From: Spirochaetaceae bacterium
GTDB taxonomy: Bacteria > Spirochaetota > Spirochaetia > Treponematales > Breznakiellaceae
Direction of reading: 5' to 3'
Length of the DNA stretch: 64,000 nt
Assembly: GCA_031278215.1 (NCBI GenBank)
Contig: JAITKV010000011.1
Coordinates: 58,063 to 122,062, forward strand
Position numbers and translations under genes: made by a program. The stretch's first letter is position 1. Each line of letters starts with the position of its first letter. Positions 43,756-51,768 of the stretch are shown here, piece by piece. The notes under the pieces are model-generated. The model was not told the origin of the DNA. It saw only the letters and a program-made list of their open reading frames with translations, and made no database searches.

Positions 43756-44686
43756 CGATACCCTGCCCTCGTATACCGCCGTGGGGGGGACGGAACGGGC
43801 CGCTTCCACGGGGCTCTCCGTGGTGCTTCTTAACCGGGGGGGGCGCTATCCCCGGCGGACCCTTTTTCAGGAATTGGAAAAGGGGGGATTTGACTACATT
43901 CTTTCCATAGAGGGGCCTCAGGAACGCTACGATCTGGAGGATCTTTCCAGCCGCTTTCCCTTTGTGCGCTTTATCCTGCTTAAAGAAGCTATCAGCCCCG
44001 GCGAAGGGATCAACCTGGCGGCCGCGGAGCTGTCCAGCCCCCTTTTCTTCGTCCTCTGGAACGATTACCGGCTTTTTAACGGCCTGGGGGCGGCCAAAAT
44101 AACGGAACTGTTCGCCCGGAAACGGCTTTGTACGGTTCCGGCGGTTCAAAATTCCCGGTTTGAACTTCTTCATACCCTTACTATGCCGGTACTGTACAAA
44201 AGAACCGTCAAGGTTTTGCCGGGGGCGCCGGAATGGGAAAACCAGGCGTCCCTGTTCCCCTATGAATACATGGGGGTCTACGACCGGGAACGGTTTTTGC
44301 GGCTGGGCGGCTTTGACCGGAATATCCTTCATCTTCACTGGCAGCTTATGGACTTTGGATTTCGCGCCCACCTCTGGGGAGAGGAGATCCGGTCCACCCA
44401 GATTATCCGCCTTGTCTTTGACGGCGCCCTGCCGCCGGCAGATAATACCACAGACGCCTCTTACCGCCTTTTTTATCTTAAAAACCTGGCCCCGGTCTTC
44501 CGGCTGGATCACGCCCACATACCCTTTCGTAGTTTTCCCGGCTACCTGGCAAAGGCGGGCTGGGACCCCGTAAGCGCCTGGATCGAGTTTTCCCGGGAAC
44601 GCCGCTGGGTCCGGGAAAACCGGAACCGTTTCTGCCGGGACGCCCGGACGGTGGCGGATCTGTGGGAACGGAGGCCGGAACCATGA
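43730..44686 (+). CDS. Glycosyltransferase-like protein of the spiro-SPASM cluster
   Basis: A 318-residue protein of no certain family. Its first 130 residues resemble the GT-A fold (STGLSVVLLNRGGRYPRRTLFQELEKGG then FFVLWNDYRLFNG, with a WNDYR where DxD is usual), and VYDRERFLRLGGFDRN fits the acceptor loop of GT2 enzymes. Cytoplasmic, no signal peptide. It starts inside the spiro-SPASM gene and ends in an ATGA overlap with the next gene. A glycan role is inferred from fold and neighbours. Confidence 0.72.
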   Translation: MSTIPSTFNDTLPSYTAVGGTERAASTGLSVVLLNRGGRYPRRTLFQELEKGGFDYILSIEGPQERYDLEDLSSRFPFVRFILLKEAISPGEGINLAAAELSSPLFFVLWNDYRLFNGLGAAKITELFARKRLCTVPAVQNSRFELLHTLTMPVLYKRTVKVLPGAPEWENQASLFPYEYMGVYDRERFLRLGGFDRNILHLHWQLMDFGFRAHLWGEEIRSTQIIRLVFDGALPPADNTTDASYRLFYLKNLAPVFRLDHAHIPFRSFPGYLAKAGWDPVSAWIEFSRERRWVRENRNRFCRDARTVADLWERRPEP

Positions 44687-45375
44687 CCGCCCTGATCCTC
44701 CAGGGCCGGCTGGATTCCCGCCGGCTTCCGGGTAAAAGCCTGCTGCCCCTGGACGGCGAAGCCCTGATCTTCCGGGTCATGGAAGCCCTGGCTTTAGTGC
44801 CCTGCGATCTCCGGATCCTGGCCTGCCCCGAAGACGCCGGGTTTTCTTTTCTGCCCTTGGCAAAACGGGCGGGGTTTGAACTGTATACGGGGCCTAAGGA
44901 AGACGTGCTGGCCCGGTATTGCGGGGCCATAGGCCGGTTTTTTCCGAAGCCCCTGGGGGATTCTTCCCGGATAATCCGGGCCACCGGGGACAATCCCTTT
45001 GTCTTTACCGACGCCGCGGCGGCCATCGCGGAGGAATCCGCCGCCCGGGGGGCGGATTACGGGGGCTCTGCGGGGCGTCCCCTGGGGGCGGGGGTGGAAG
45101 CGGTAAGCGCTCCGGCCCTTCTCCGGGCAGAAAAAGAGGCGGAGAAAGAGGAGGACCGGGAGCATGTCTGCCCATACTTGTACCGCCGGCCGGATCTGTT
45201 CCGGCTCCACCGGCCCCTGGCCCCCCGGCGCTGGCAGGATGATCCGCGTAGGCCCCGGCGGCTTACGGTGGACACCCCGGAGGATTACCGCCGGGCCGAA
45301 ACCTTATACCGGAATTTAAACAATACGCCGGGCCGGCACCTGGGGGGGGCGATCATGGAGGCCGCAGGCCTATGA
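44683..45375 (+). CDS. SpsF/CMP-NeuAc synthetase-like nucleotidyltransferase
   Basis: A 230-residue nucleotidyltransferase. The opening TALILQGRLDSRRLPGKSLLPLDG matches the SpsF/acylneuraminate cytidylyltransferase motif RxxSxRLPGK, and IRATGDNPFVF matches the metal-binding D region, followed by LGAGVEAVSAPAL and RLTVDTPEDYRRAE. Such enzymes activate sugars such as nonulosonates with CTP. The gene has 4-base overlaps on both sides. Confidence 0.88.
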   Translation: MTALILQGRLDSRRLPGKSLLPLDGEALIFRVMEALALVPCDLRILACPEDAGFSFLPLAKRAGFELYTGPKEDVLARYCGAIGRFFPKPLGDSSRIIRATGDNPFVFTDAAAAIAEESAARGADYGGSAGRPLGAGVEAVSAPALLRAEKEAEKEEDREHVCPYLYRRPDLFRLHRPLAPRRWQDDPRRPRRLTVDTPEDYRRAETLYRNLNNTPGRHLGGAIMEAAGL

Positions 45376-47240
45376 TCCGTCCCAGGGATGTACCGGATCC
45401 CGTGGAAAAACCGGGGGCCGTTCTTGTGGTTTCCGCCTGCGGAACGGGCAGGGGAGGGGGCCACCTTTTCCGCGGCCTTGCCCTGGTTAAGGCCCTTCGC
45501 TCCCGGGGTAAAGCGGCCTGGCTGCATCCCGGAGACCCGCAAATTCCCGAAGAATTTCTGGTCTCCGCGGAAGACCTGGAGGGCGGGGAATGGTCCCTTA
45601 TTGTTCTGGACCGGTACCGCTGCCCCGCCGGGGAGCTTCGCCGGTGGCTTTCCCTGGGGCCGGTGCTGGGAATCGACGAGGGGGTGTCCCGAAGGGACTG
45701 CGATTTTCTTATCGATCTGCTGCCGAACACCTGCCGGGAAGCCCCGAACATCTGCGATCCTTCCCTGCTCTTCCTGCCCCGGCGGCGCCGGCCCTCGTTT
45801 TTTGGAACCGCCTCCGGGGTCCGCAGGGCGCTTATCAGCTTTGGGGCCGAAGATTCGGCGGGGCTTAGTTTGCCGGCGGCCCGGATTCTGCGGACCCTTG
45901 GATCTGCGGAGCTTTCCGTCACGGTGGTGCTGGGCCCCCTGTACGAACAGAGGGAAAAAACCCGGCGGGCCCTGGAAGACGAGGGGGCGGCGGTTATTGA
46001 CGGCGGCCCGGATCCCGAAGCTTTCCGGGAATCTTTGGCGGATTACGATTTGCTGATAACCCATTTTGGAATTACCGCCTTTGAAGCCCTCTATGCCCGG
46101 CTGCCGGTGCTGCTGCTTAACCCCGGACCCCGCCACGAAGCCCTGGCCCGCCGGGGAGGATTGTATTCCGCGGGCTGGGGCCGCGGGGGGTGCAAAAAGC
46201 TTTCCCGGCTTTTCCGGTCCGGGGATCCGGGGGCCGCGGCCGCGGAATACGGCGAAAGGGCCCTTCGGCGCTGGATGCCCGGGGCGCCGGGGGACCTGGC
46301 GGACCTGGTTTTAAGGGCCGCGCCGTTTGTACACCGCCGCTGCCCTCTCTGCGGGAACCGGAGCGGCTGCCGCCGGGGGCTGGTCCGTTTTCCCCACAGA
46401 AGCTACCGGCGCTGTTCCTGCGGCATGGTGTACATGGACAGGCTTAGCCCCCCTCTGCCGGAATATACGGAGGAATATTTTTTTTCCCGTTACCGGGAAC
46501 AGTACGGAAGAACCTATTTGGAAGATTTTTCCCGGATCCAGGGCCAGGGGGAACGGCGGCTTACGTTTATCCGGGGCCTCTTAAAAAAAAGCCGCGGCCC
46601 CGACGGAGCCCCCGGCCCCTCCGCCAAAAAAATCCCCCGGCTCCTGGACATAGGCTGTGCATACGGCCCCTTCCTGGCGGCCGCCCGGAACGGCGGCTTC
46701 GAGGTCCTGGGGCTGGACCCCGCGAAAGAGCCGGTCCGGTACATCCGGGAAAACCTGGGCATGAATGCGGTCCGGGGCAGTTTTCCCGACGACATTCCCG
46801 GAGCTCCGGGGGAATTTGAGGTTATTACCCTTTGGTACGTGATCGAACATTTTAAGGAGCCCCGCAGGGCCCTGGAGGCGCTTAACCGGCTCCTGGGGGC
46901 CGGGGGAATTCTGGCCTTTTCCACCCCCTCGTTCCGGGGTATTTCCCGGCGAAGTTCCCTTAGGAATTTTTTGGACCGGAGCCCCGGGGACCACTGGACC
47001 ATTTGGGATCCCCGCCGCTGCGGAAGTTTTTTACGCCGCTACGGATTTTGCCTGAAGAAGCGGGTGATCACCGGCCATCATCCCGAACGGTTCCCCCTTA
47101 TCGGGGCCCTGTTACGGGGGCCGGCCTTCCGGTTTTTTTTAATGATAAGCCGGCTGTTCGGACTGGGGGACACCTTTGAAGTCTACGCGGTAAAGAGGGC
47201 GGAACTGCCCGCGGCGGGAGGGGTCCATGGGAGGGGCTAA
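45372..47240 (+). CDS. PseG-like hydrolase fused to zinc-ribbon SAM methyltransferase
   Basis: A 622-residue two-part protein. Residues 1-310 resemble PseG, the UDP-sugar hydrolase of pseudaminic acid synthesis: ACGTGRGGGHLFRGLALVKALRSRG (catalytic-type His) and HFGITAFEALYARLPVLLLNPGPRHEALA. Residues 320-350 are a zinc ribbon (CPLCGNRSGC and CSCGMVY). Residues 410-590 are a class I methyltransferase (LLDIGCAYGPFLAAARNGG, ITLWYVIEHFKEPRRALEALNRLLGAGG). The fusion suggests that a sugar is released and methylated on one chain. The PseG half could also work as a glycosyltransferase-like scaffold. The gene overlaps its neighbours. Confidence 0.85.
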   Translation: MIRPRDVPDPVEKPGAVLVVSACGTGRGGGHLFRGLALVKALRSRGKAAWLHPGDPQIPEEFLVSAEDLEGGEWSLIVLDRYRCPAGELRRWLSLGPVLGIDEGVSRRDCDFLIDLLPNTCREAPNICDPSLLFLPRRRRPSFFGTASGVRRALISFGAEDSAGLSLPAARILRTLGSAELSVTVVLGPLYEQREKTRRALEDEGAAVIDGGPDPEAFRESLADYDLLITHFGITAFEALYARLPVLLLNPGPRHEALARRGGLYSAGWGRGGCKKLSRLFRSGDPGAAAAEYGERALRRWMPGAPGDLADLVLRAAPFVHRRCPLCGNRSGCRRGLVRFPHRSYRRCSCGMVYMDRLSPPLPEYTEEYFFSRYREQYGRTYLEDFSRIQGQGERRLTFIRGLLKKSRGPDGAPGPSAKKIPRLLDIGCAYGPFLAAARNGGFEVLGLDPAKEPVRYIRENLGMNAVRGSFPDDIPGAPGEFEVITLWYVIEHFKEPRRALEALNRLLGAGGILAFSTPSFRGISRRSSLRNFLDRSPGDHWTIWDPRRCGSFLRRYGFCLKKRVITGHHPERFPLIGALLRGPAFRFFLMISRLFGLGDTFEVYAVKRAELPAAGGVHGRG

Positions 47241-48840
47241 GAAGGGGCGAATTTTAATTCTTGGGGCCGGGATCATGCAGGGGCCGGCGATCCGCAGCGC
47301 CAAGGACATGGGATTGGAAACGGTGGTAATCGACGGGGATCCCCAGGCGCCCCTGGCCGCGGCGGCGGATCGTTTTGAATGCATCGACCTAAAGGACATC
47401 CATGGCATCGAGGCATTGGCCCGGACCCTTATGGCAGAGGGGGGTCTGGACGGCGTTATGACCGCGGGAACCGATTTTTCCGCCTCCGTGGCCTGGACCG
47501 CGGAAAAAACCGGCCTGCCGGGAATTTCTTACGAAAGCGCGCTGGATGCGTCGGATAAGGAGCGGATGCGCCGCCGTTTTGCCCAGGCGGGCCTTCCCTC
47601 GCCGGCCTTTACGGTGCTGCGCGAAATTCCCCCGGCGGGGGATCTTTCCGTGGGGTACCCGGCGGTGGTTAAGCCGGTGGACAATATGGGGGGCCGGGGC
47701 TGCCGCAGGGTGGATACGTTTGCGGAACTCCGGGACGCGGTGGAAGGGGCCCTGCGGTTTTCCCGGTCCCGCCGGGCGATTGTGGAAGAGTACATGGAGG
47801 GGCCGGAGTTTTCCGTGGATGCGGTGATATACCGGGGGGACATACGAATTTGCGGCCTTGCGGACCGGCATATCCGGTTTCCCCCCTACTTTATCGAAAT
47901 GGGCCATACCATGCCCACCGGAATCCCCCGGAAGGACCAGGACGCCATAGTCGCGTTGTTTATCCGGGGCGTCCGGGCCCTGGGGATTGACACCGGCGCG
48001 GCCAAGGGAGATATAAAACTTACCAAAAAGGGACCCATGATCGGCGAAATCGCCGCCCGGCTTTCCGGGGGCTATATGTCCGGCTGGACCTATCCCTACG
48101 CATCCGGGGCGGCGCCCTGCCGGGGGGCCCTCTGCGCCGCCCTGGGGATCCCCCCGGAGGGGCTGGAACCGCGGCGAAATTGGACCAGTGCGGAACGGGC
48201 CTTTATTTCCATTCCCGGCCTGGTCCGGTCCATCGAGGGGATCGACGGGGCCCGGAAAATTCCGGGGATCAAGGACGTTTTCTTCCGGGCAGAACCGGGG
48301 CGGCGTATTTCGTTCCCGGAAAACAACGTATCCAAGGGGGGGAATGTGATCAGCGCCGCCCCGGACCGGGAAACCGCGGTTACGGCGGCGGAAGAGGCCG
48401 CCCGGAGCATCCGGATCCGGCTGGCCGCCCCGGATCCGCAAACCGAAGCGTTCCTCCGGGGCCCCCTAAAGGCGCCCTGCTTTCCGCCCCCGGCCTTTGC
48501 CCTAAGCGAAAAACTTCTCCAAGAACTGATGGAACTGCCGGAAACAGCCCCCCGGCGCCCGGCTTTTCCGGCCCCCCAAAGCCCGGCCCCGGAAACTTCC
48601 CGGGGATTCCGTCCTTTCCGGGGTTTTTTGCACTCGAATTTACAGGATTATATGGGACGGAATCCCCGGGAGACCCTGGACGCGGTTCGGGAACTTACCG
48701 GAGTGGCGCCGGAAACCCTTCCCCTGGGCCGGGGCTTTTGGATTGCCCTGGTCCGGGGGGGATACCAGGGCGGGGCGTATTATATAGATACAGTGATAAA
48801 GGATCCGGCTGCGGCCGGCGCCGGGGGGGAATTGCCGTGA
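47227..48840 (+). CDS. ATP-grasp ligase of the spiro-SPASM cluster
   Basis: A 537-residue ligase. N-terminal Rossmann-like part ILILGAGIMQGPAIRSAKDMG, then the ATP-grasp core: YPAVVKPVDNMGGRGCRRV, VEEYMEGPEFSVDAVIY and MIGEIAARLSGGYMSGWTYPYASG. It is related to carbamoyl-phosphate/PylC-type ligases that join a carboxylate to an amine. The C-terminal 120 residues are extra. The acceptor is unknown, but the context points to an amide on a surface glycan or peptide. It overlaps the fusion gene by 14 bases and amiC by 4. Confidence 0.85.
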   Translation: MGGAKKGRILILGAGIMQGPAIRSAKDMGLETVVIDGDPQAPLAAAADRFECIDLKDIHGIEALARTLMAEGGLDGVMTAGTDFSASVAWTAEKTGLPGISYESALDASDKERMRRRFAQAGLPSPAFTVLREIPPAGDLSVGYPAVVKPVDNMGGRGCRRVDTFAELRDAVEGALRFSRSRRAIVEEYMEGPEFSVDAVIYRGDIRICGLADRHIRFPPYFIEMGHTMPTGIPRKDQDAIVALFIRGVRALGIDTGAAKGDIKLTKKGPMIGEIAARLSGGYMSGWTYPYASGAAPCRGALCAALGIPPEGLEPRRNWTSAERAFISIPGLVRSIEGIDGARKIPGIKDVFFRAEPGRRISFPENNVSKGGNVISAAPDRETAVTAAEEAARSIRIRLAAPDPQTEAFLRGPLKAPCFPPPAFALSEKLLQELMELPETAPRRPAFPAPQSPAPETSRGFRPFRGFLHSNLQDYMGRNPRETLDAVRELTGVAPETLPLGRGFWIALVRGGYQGGAYYIDTVIKDPAAAGAGGELP

Positions 48841-49904
48841 AGGGCGCTTTGCCGCTTTCGCTGGCGGTTTTCTGCGCCGCGGTTCTTTGGGCCGCGCCCC
48901 TCTATGCCCAAAATCCCGAAAAAAGCTATTCCCTGGACGAAACCCTTCGGGAACTGGGTTCCTCCCTGCGCTGGGACCCCTTTCTTTCCGCGGGGATCTT
49001 AAGCGCCGGGGACCACCGGCTTAGTTTTTACACGGGAGCCCCGGGAGAACAGGGCCTGGTCCTGCTGGACGGCAGGGAACTGTTTAACCTGGCCCTGCCC
49101 TACAGGGAAGGGGGAAGCCTCCGCTTTCCCAATTCCTTTGTACAGACCGGCAAGCAGGCCCTGTCCAGGGCCGCCGCGGAAGATTCGGTCCGGTTCAGGG
49201 TGGCGGCAATTATTGTGGATCCCGGCCACGGGGGCAAGGATCCGGGGGCGGTGGGAACCCATGTGATAGGGGGAAAAACCCTAAAATCGGTAGAAAAAGA
49301 CATTACCCTTACGGTTTCAAAGAAATTGGCGGCCCTGCTGCAATCCGCCTACCCGGAAAAACGGGTGCTCCTTACCAGGGACGGCGACACCTATCCTACT
49401 CTGGAAGACCGGGTTAATATCGCCAATACCGTGTCCCTGAAGGATAACGAAGCGATCATCTATATTTCTATCCATGCCAATGCGTCGTTAAATAAAACCG
49501 CCCGGGGCTACGAGGTCTGGTATCTTCCCCCGGAGGCCCGGCGGGAACTTATAGACCGGGACAAATACGCGGACGCCGCGGAGGTTATTCCCATCCTTAA
49601 CGCCATGCTGGAAGAAGAATTTATCTCCGAAAGCACCCGAATAGGCCGGTTTATCCTAGACCGGTTCCGGGAAGCCTTTGGAAACCGCCTTCCCTCCCGG
49701 GGCCTAAAGGCGGAAAACTGGTACGTGGTCCGGAACGCCCGGATGCCGGCGGTGCTGGTGGAACTGGGTTTTGTAAGCAACCCCGAAGACGCCGTCCTTA
49801 TGGCGGACCCGGAGTACTTGAAATTGTTTTCCGAAGGGTTGTATAAAGGAATTGCCGATTTTGTGGCGGAATTTGAACAATCCGGAGGCTATATCGCTCC
49901 CTAG
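48837..49904 (+). CDS. N-acetylmuramoyl-L-alanine amidase
   Basis: A 355-residue secreted amidase (Amidase_3). It starts with GTG inside the stop of the ATP-grasp gene (GTGA), behind a GGGGGGGA-rich site. A signal peptide (PLSLAVFCAAVLWAAPLYA) leads to an N-terminal domain, then the zinc amidase: VDPGHGGKDPGAVG, the Glu in VEKDITLTVSKKL, YISIHANAS and VELGFVSNPEDA. It cleaves the stem peptide from muramic acid during daughter-cell separation or flagellar insertion. The track ORF from 48180 is a shadow read into it. Confidence 0.93.
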   Translation: MKGALPLSLAVFCAAVLWAAPLYAQNPEKSYSLDETLRELGSSLRWDPFLSAGILSAGDHRLSFYTGAPGEQGLVLLDGRELFNLALPYREGGSLRFPNSFVQTGKQALSRAAAEDSVRFRVAAIIVDPGHGGKDPGAVGTHVIGGKTLKSVEKDITLTVSKKLAALLQSAYPEKRVLLTRDGDTYPTLEDRVNIANTVSLKDNEAIIYISIHANASLNKTARGYEVWYLPPEARRELIDRDKYADAAEVIPILNAMLEEEFISESTRIGRFILDRFREAFGNRLPSRGLKAENWYVVRNARMPAVLVELGFVSNPEDAVLMADPEYLKLFSEGLYKGIADFVAEFEQSGGYIAP

Positions 49905-49942
49905 GAGCCTGTGGCGCTTGCAGGTTTTTGCGCCCATAAACC
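49902..49942. repeat. Copy of the repeat-element head after amiC
   Basis: CCCTAGGAGCCTGTGGCGCTT then AGGTTTTTGCGCC matches the sequence after the hydrolase stop at 3144, including the TAG stop itself. Here the copy stops after about 40 bases. Confidence 0.7.
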
Positions 49943-49962
49943 GGACGGACAGGGGATGGAGC

Positions 49963-50445
49963 ATGGGATTTTTTAAGCAGATCCGCCGTTTGGCGTACCT
50001 GGCGGCGCTTCTTGGCTATACGTTTTTTGAGCTGTTGCATTCAGGATTAACCAGGCGCACCTTTGAATTTCCCGCCCTGGCGAACGGAGAACTGGTGGTA
50101 GAAGACCGAATGCTCTATAAGGCTGATTCTCTGGAACAGAACATCAAGAATTACGTGGAGGAACTTATTTTAGGCCCCATTTCGATAACCTGCGCCCCCC
50201 TGTTGACCAAGGGGGTTAAGCTGCAATCGTTTATGTACCGGGACGGAACGGTATACGCCGATTTTTCGGGGGACGCGGCCCTGCCGGTCCAGGGGGGGGC
50301 GCCGCTCTTTGAAAGCTTTTTGGCCCTAAACCGGGGAATCAGACGGAATTTTCACTCGATTTCGAATGTAAAACTCTTTGTAAACGGGAACGAGGTTTTT
50401 TTTAGCGAATTTGACCGGATATTTGGGCCGAATCCGCGGAATTAG
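49963..50445 (+). CDS. Membrane-anchored GerMN-domain protein
   Basis: A 160-residue protein. One N-terminal membrane segment (LAYLAALLGYTFFELLH) is followed by a GerMN domain (ENGELVVEDRMLYK-type start, NIKNYVEELILGPISITCAPLLTKGVKLQSFMYRDGTVYADFSGDAAL). GerMN domains occur in sporulation and in envelope proteins that may bind carbohydrate or peptidoglycan. The amidase upstream fits a cell-wall role. The ATG at 49963 replaces the track TTG start in the amidase gene. Confidence 0.82.
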   Translation: MGFFKQIRRLAYLAALLGYTFFELLHSGLTRRTFEFPALANGELVVEDRMLYKADSLEQNIKNYVEELILGPISITCAPLLTKGVKLQSFMYRDGTVYADFSGDAALPVQGGAPLFESFLALNRGIRRNFHSISNVKLFVNGNEVFFSEFDRIFGPNPRN

Positions 50446-50466
50446 GCGGAATTAGATAATAGGGTA

Positions 50467-50494
50467 TTGACAAATTGTTTTAAGATCATATATT
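50467..50494 (+). promoter_or_regulatory. Promoter of flaA
   Basis: TTGACA then 16 bases then TATATT, about 45 bases upstream of the flaA start. The surrounding DNA is AT-rich. A sigma-70 type promoter fits better than a sigma-28 one. Confidence 0.7.
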
Positions 50495-50539
50495 TTTATA
50501 TATCTTGATTTATTATCTGGTAATGTAAAGGAGCTGTGA

Positions 50540-51595
50540 ATGAAACGAATATTCATTCTTTTAACCATCGCAGTGATGGCTGTTGGGTTGTTTGCTGAAG
50601 AAGCGGTTCTTATTGACTTTACGAAGCTTTCGGCGGATATTCTTGCCCCTGAAGACGGACAGCCGACTCAGAACCGGGCGACAATAATGGATTACGGCGC
50701 TGTGGCCGGAGCCAGCTTTACCGATGAGCAAAAGCAGATTATGAAGACTTCTCTAGCCATAAGGAACTGGAATATAATCCTGGCGTCTTCTTCCAGAACC
50801 GTACAGCGGGAAGTCCTTAGCTATGCGGAAGAAGCCGACTCCAAACAGTACGGAAAGGTGCTGGGTATAAGGGTTAATTTTCCTGTGGAACCGTGGAATT
50901 CCTGGGCCCTGATAAGGCCGCCCTTTGAAATTCCCGCCTTTGAAGCCAGGGCCGAAATTGACGATCAGGGAAACGTTACCGGTACCGGCGAAAGCGGTGT
51001 AAGCGGACTTTCCCGGTTTGAAGGCCCCGATGAAGACCAGGACGGAAAACCCGACTACGGTCTTGGGGTGGTTAAAAATGTGGGCACCATTAAGGCCATT
51101 GCCGTAAATGTATACGGCCTACAGTTTCCCCACAGCCTTTCGGTGATCCTTATTGACAACGAAGGGAACGAAAAGACCATGTTTGTGGATTACCTTAACT
51201 TTGACGGCTGGGCCGAAATTACATGGCAAAATCCGGCCTATGTGGCCCAGGTGCGGAACCGGGAATTACGCCTGTACCCCCTGTACCCCACCTCCACGCC
51301 CTTTGTAAAATTCGGGGGCTTCCTGATTAAGCGGGACGCCGATAAGGCCGGCGGGGACTTTATCGCCTATTTCCGGGACGTTAAAATCATCTACGATAAG
51401 GCGGTTCTTGATACCGATCCGGATATCGACAATGAAGGACTGTGGCACATCATTCAGACCAGAGAAGAAGCCAAGAAGAAGTGGGAAATGAGCCGCTTTG
51501 GACAGCAGCAGATTCTTCGGTATCTGGAACAGCAGAAACAAGCTACGGAAGATACCTTTACTCCTTCTCCTAAGGTTGGCGGCGGCACGAACTAA
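50540..51595 (+). CDS. flaA: Flagellar filament outer-layer (sheath) protein FlaA
   Basis: A 351-residue periplasmic protein that coats the FlaB core of spirochaete endoflagella. Signal peptide residues 1-19 (MKRIFILLTIAVMAVGLFA). The body matches FlaA: VLIDFTKLSADILAPED, GKVLGIRVNFPVEPWNSWALIRPPFEIPAFE, GLGVVKNVGTIKAIAVNVYGLQFPHSL and a C-terminal amphipathic helix with YLEQQKQ. RBS AAAGGAG is strong. Codon use is less GC-rich than neighbours, as expected for a highly expressed gene. It follows the spiro-SPASM operon but has its own promoter. Confidence 0.97.
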   Translation: MKRIFILLTIAVMAVGLFAEEAVLIDFTKLSADILAPEDGQPTQNRATIMDYGAVAGASFTDEQKQIMKTSLAIRNWNIILASSSRTVQREVLSYAEEADSKQYGKVLGIRVNFPVEPWNSWALIRPPFEIPAFEARAEIDDQGNVTGTGESGVSGLSRFEGPDEDQDGKPDYGLGVVKNVGTIKAIAVNVYGLQFPHSLSVILIDNEGNEKTMFVDYLNFDGWAEITWQNPAYVAQVRNRELRLYPLYPTSTPFVKFGGFLIKRDADKAGGDFIAYFRDVKIIYDKAVLDTDPDIDNEGLWHIIQTREEAKKKWEMSRFGQQQILRYLEQQKQATEDTFTPSPKVGGGTN

Positions 51596-51620
51596 GGCTT
51601 ACTCTGCAAGGGGCGGCTTC

Positions 51621-51657
51621 GCCTGAAGGCGCCGCCTGAAGGCGCCGCCTGAGGGCG
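51621..51657. repeat. 13-bp tandem repeats with GGCGCCGCC core after flaA
   Basis: GCCTGAAGGCGCC is repeated twice, followed by a partial third copy. The core GGCGCCGCC is shared with the arrays in the pseudouridine synthase and padR genes. Confidence 0.75.
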
Positions 51658-51669
51658 TGTATAAAACGG

Positions 51670-51696
51670 GGCTGTTTCAATTCAAATGAAACAGCC
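51670..51696 (+). other. Perfect hairpin upstream of the RelA/SpoT-like gene
   Basis: GGCTGTTTCA and TGAAACAGCC form a 10-bp stem with a seven-base loop. Its 3' arm is complementary to GGCTGT in the following terminator, so the two structures compete. Confidence 0.7.
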
Positions 51697-51720
51697 TTGA
51701 CAGACCTAAAAAACTTACAG

Positions 51721-51753
51721 GCTGTCTGAAACGGGCTTTCAGGCAGCTTTTTT
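51721..51753 (+). terminator. Rho-independent terminator
   Basis: GCTGTCTGAAA and TTTCAGGCAGC pair over 11 bases (one G-T) and are followed by TTTTTT. It lies 16 bases before the RelA/SpoT-like gene, so it terminates flaA or acts as an attenuator. Confidence 0.8.
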
Positions 51754-51768
51754 AATCCCGGGGAAACC

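Noticed and set aside
48180-48836. Long N-terminal extension of the amidase ORF
   Set aside because: This part overlaps the ATP-grasp gene in another frame and is Pro/Gly-rich; the GTG at 48837 starts a proper signal peptide.
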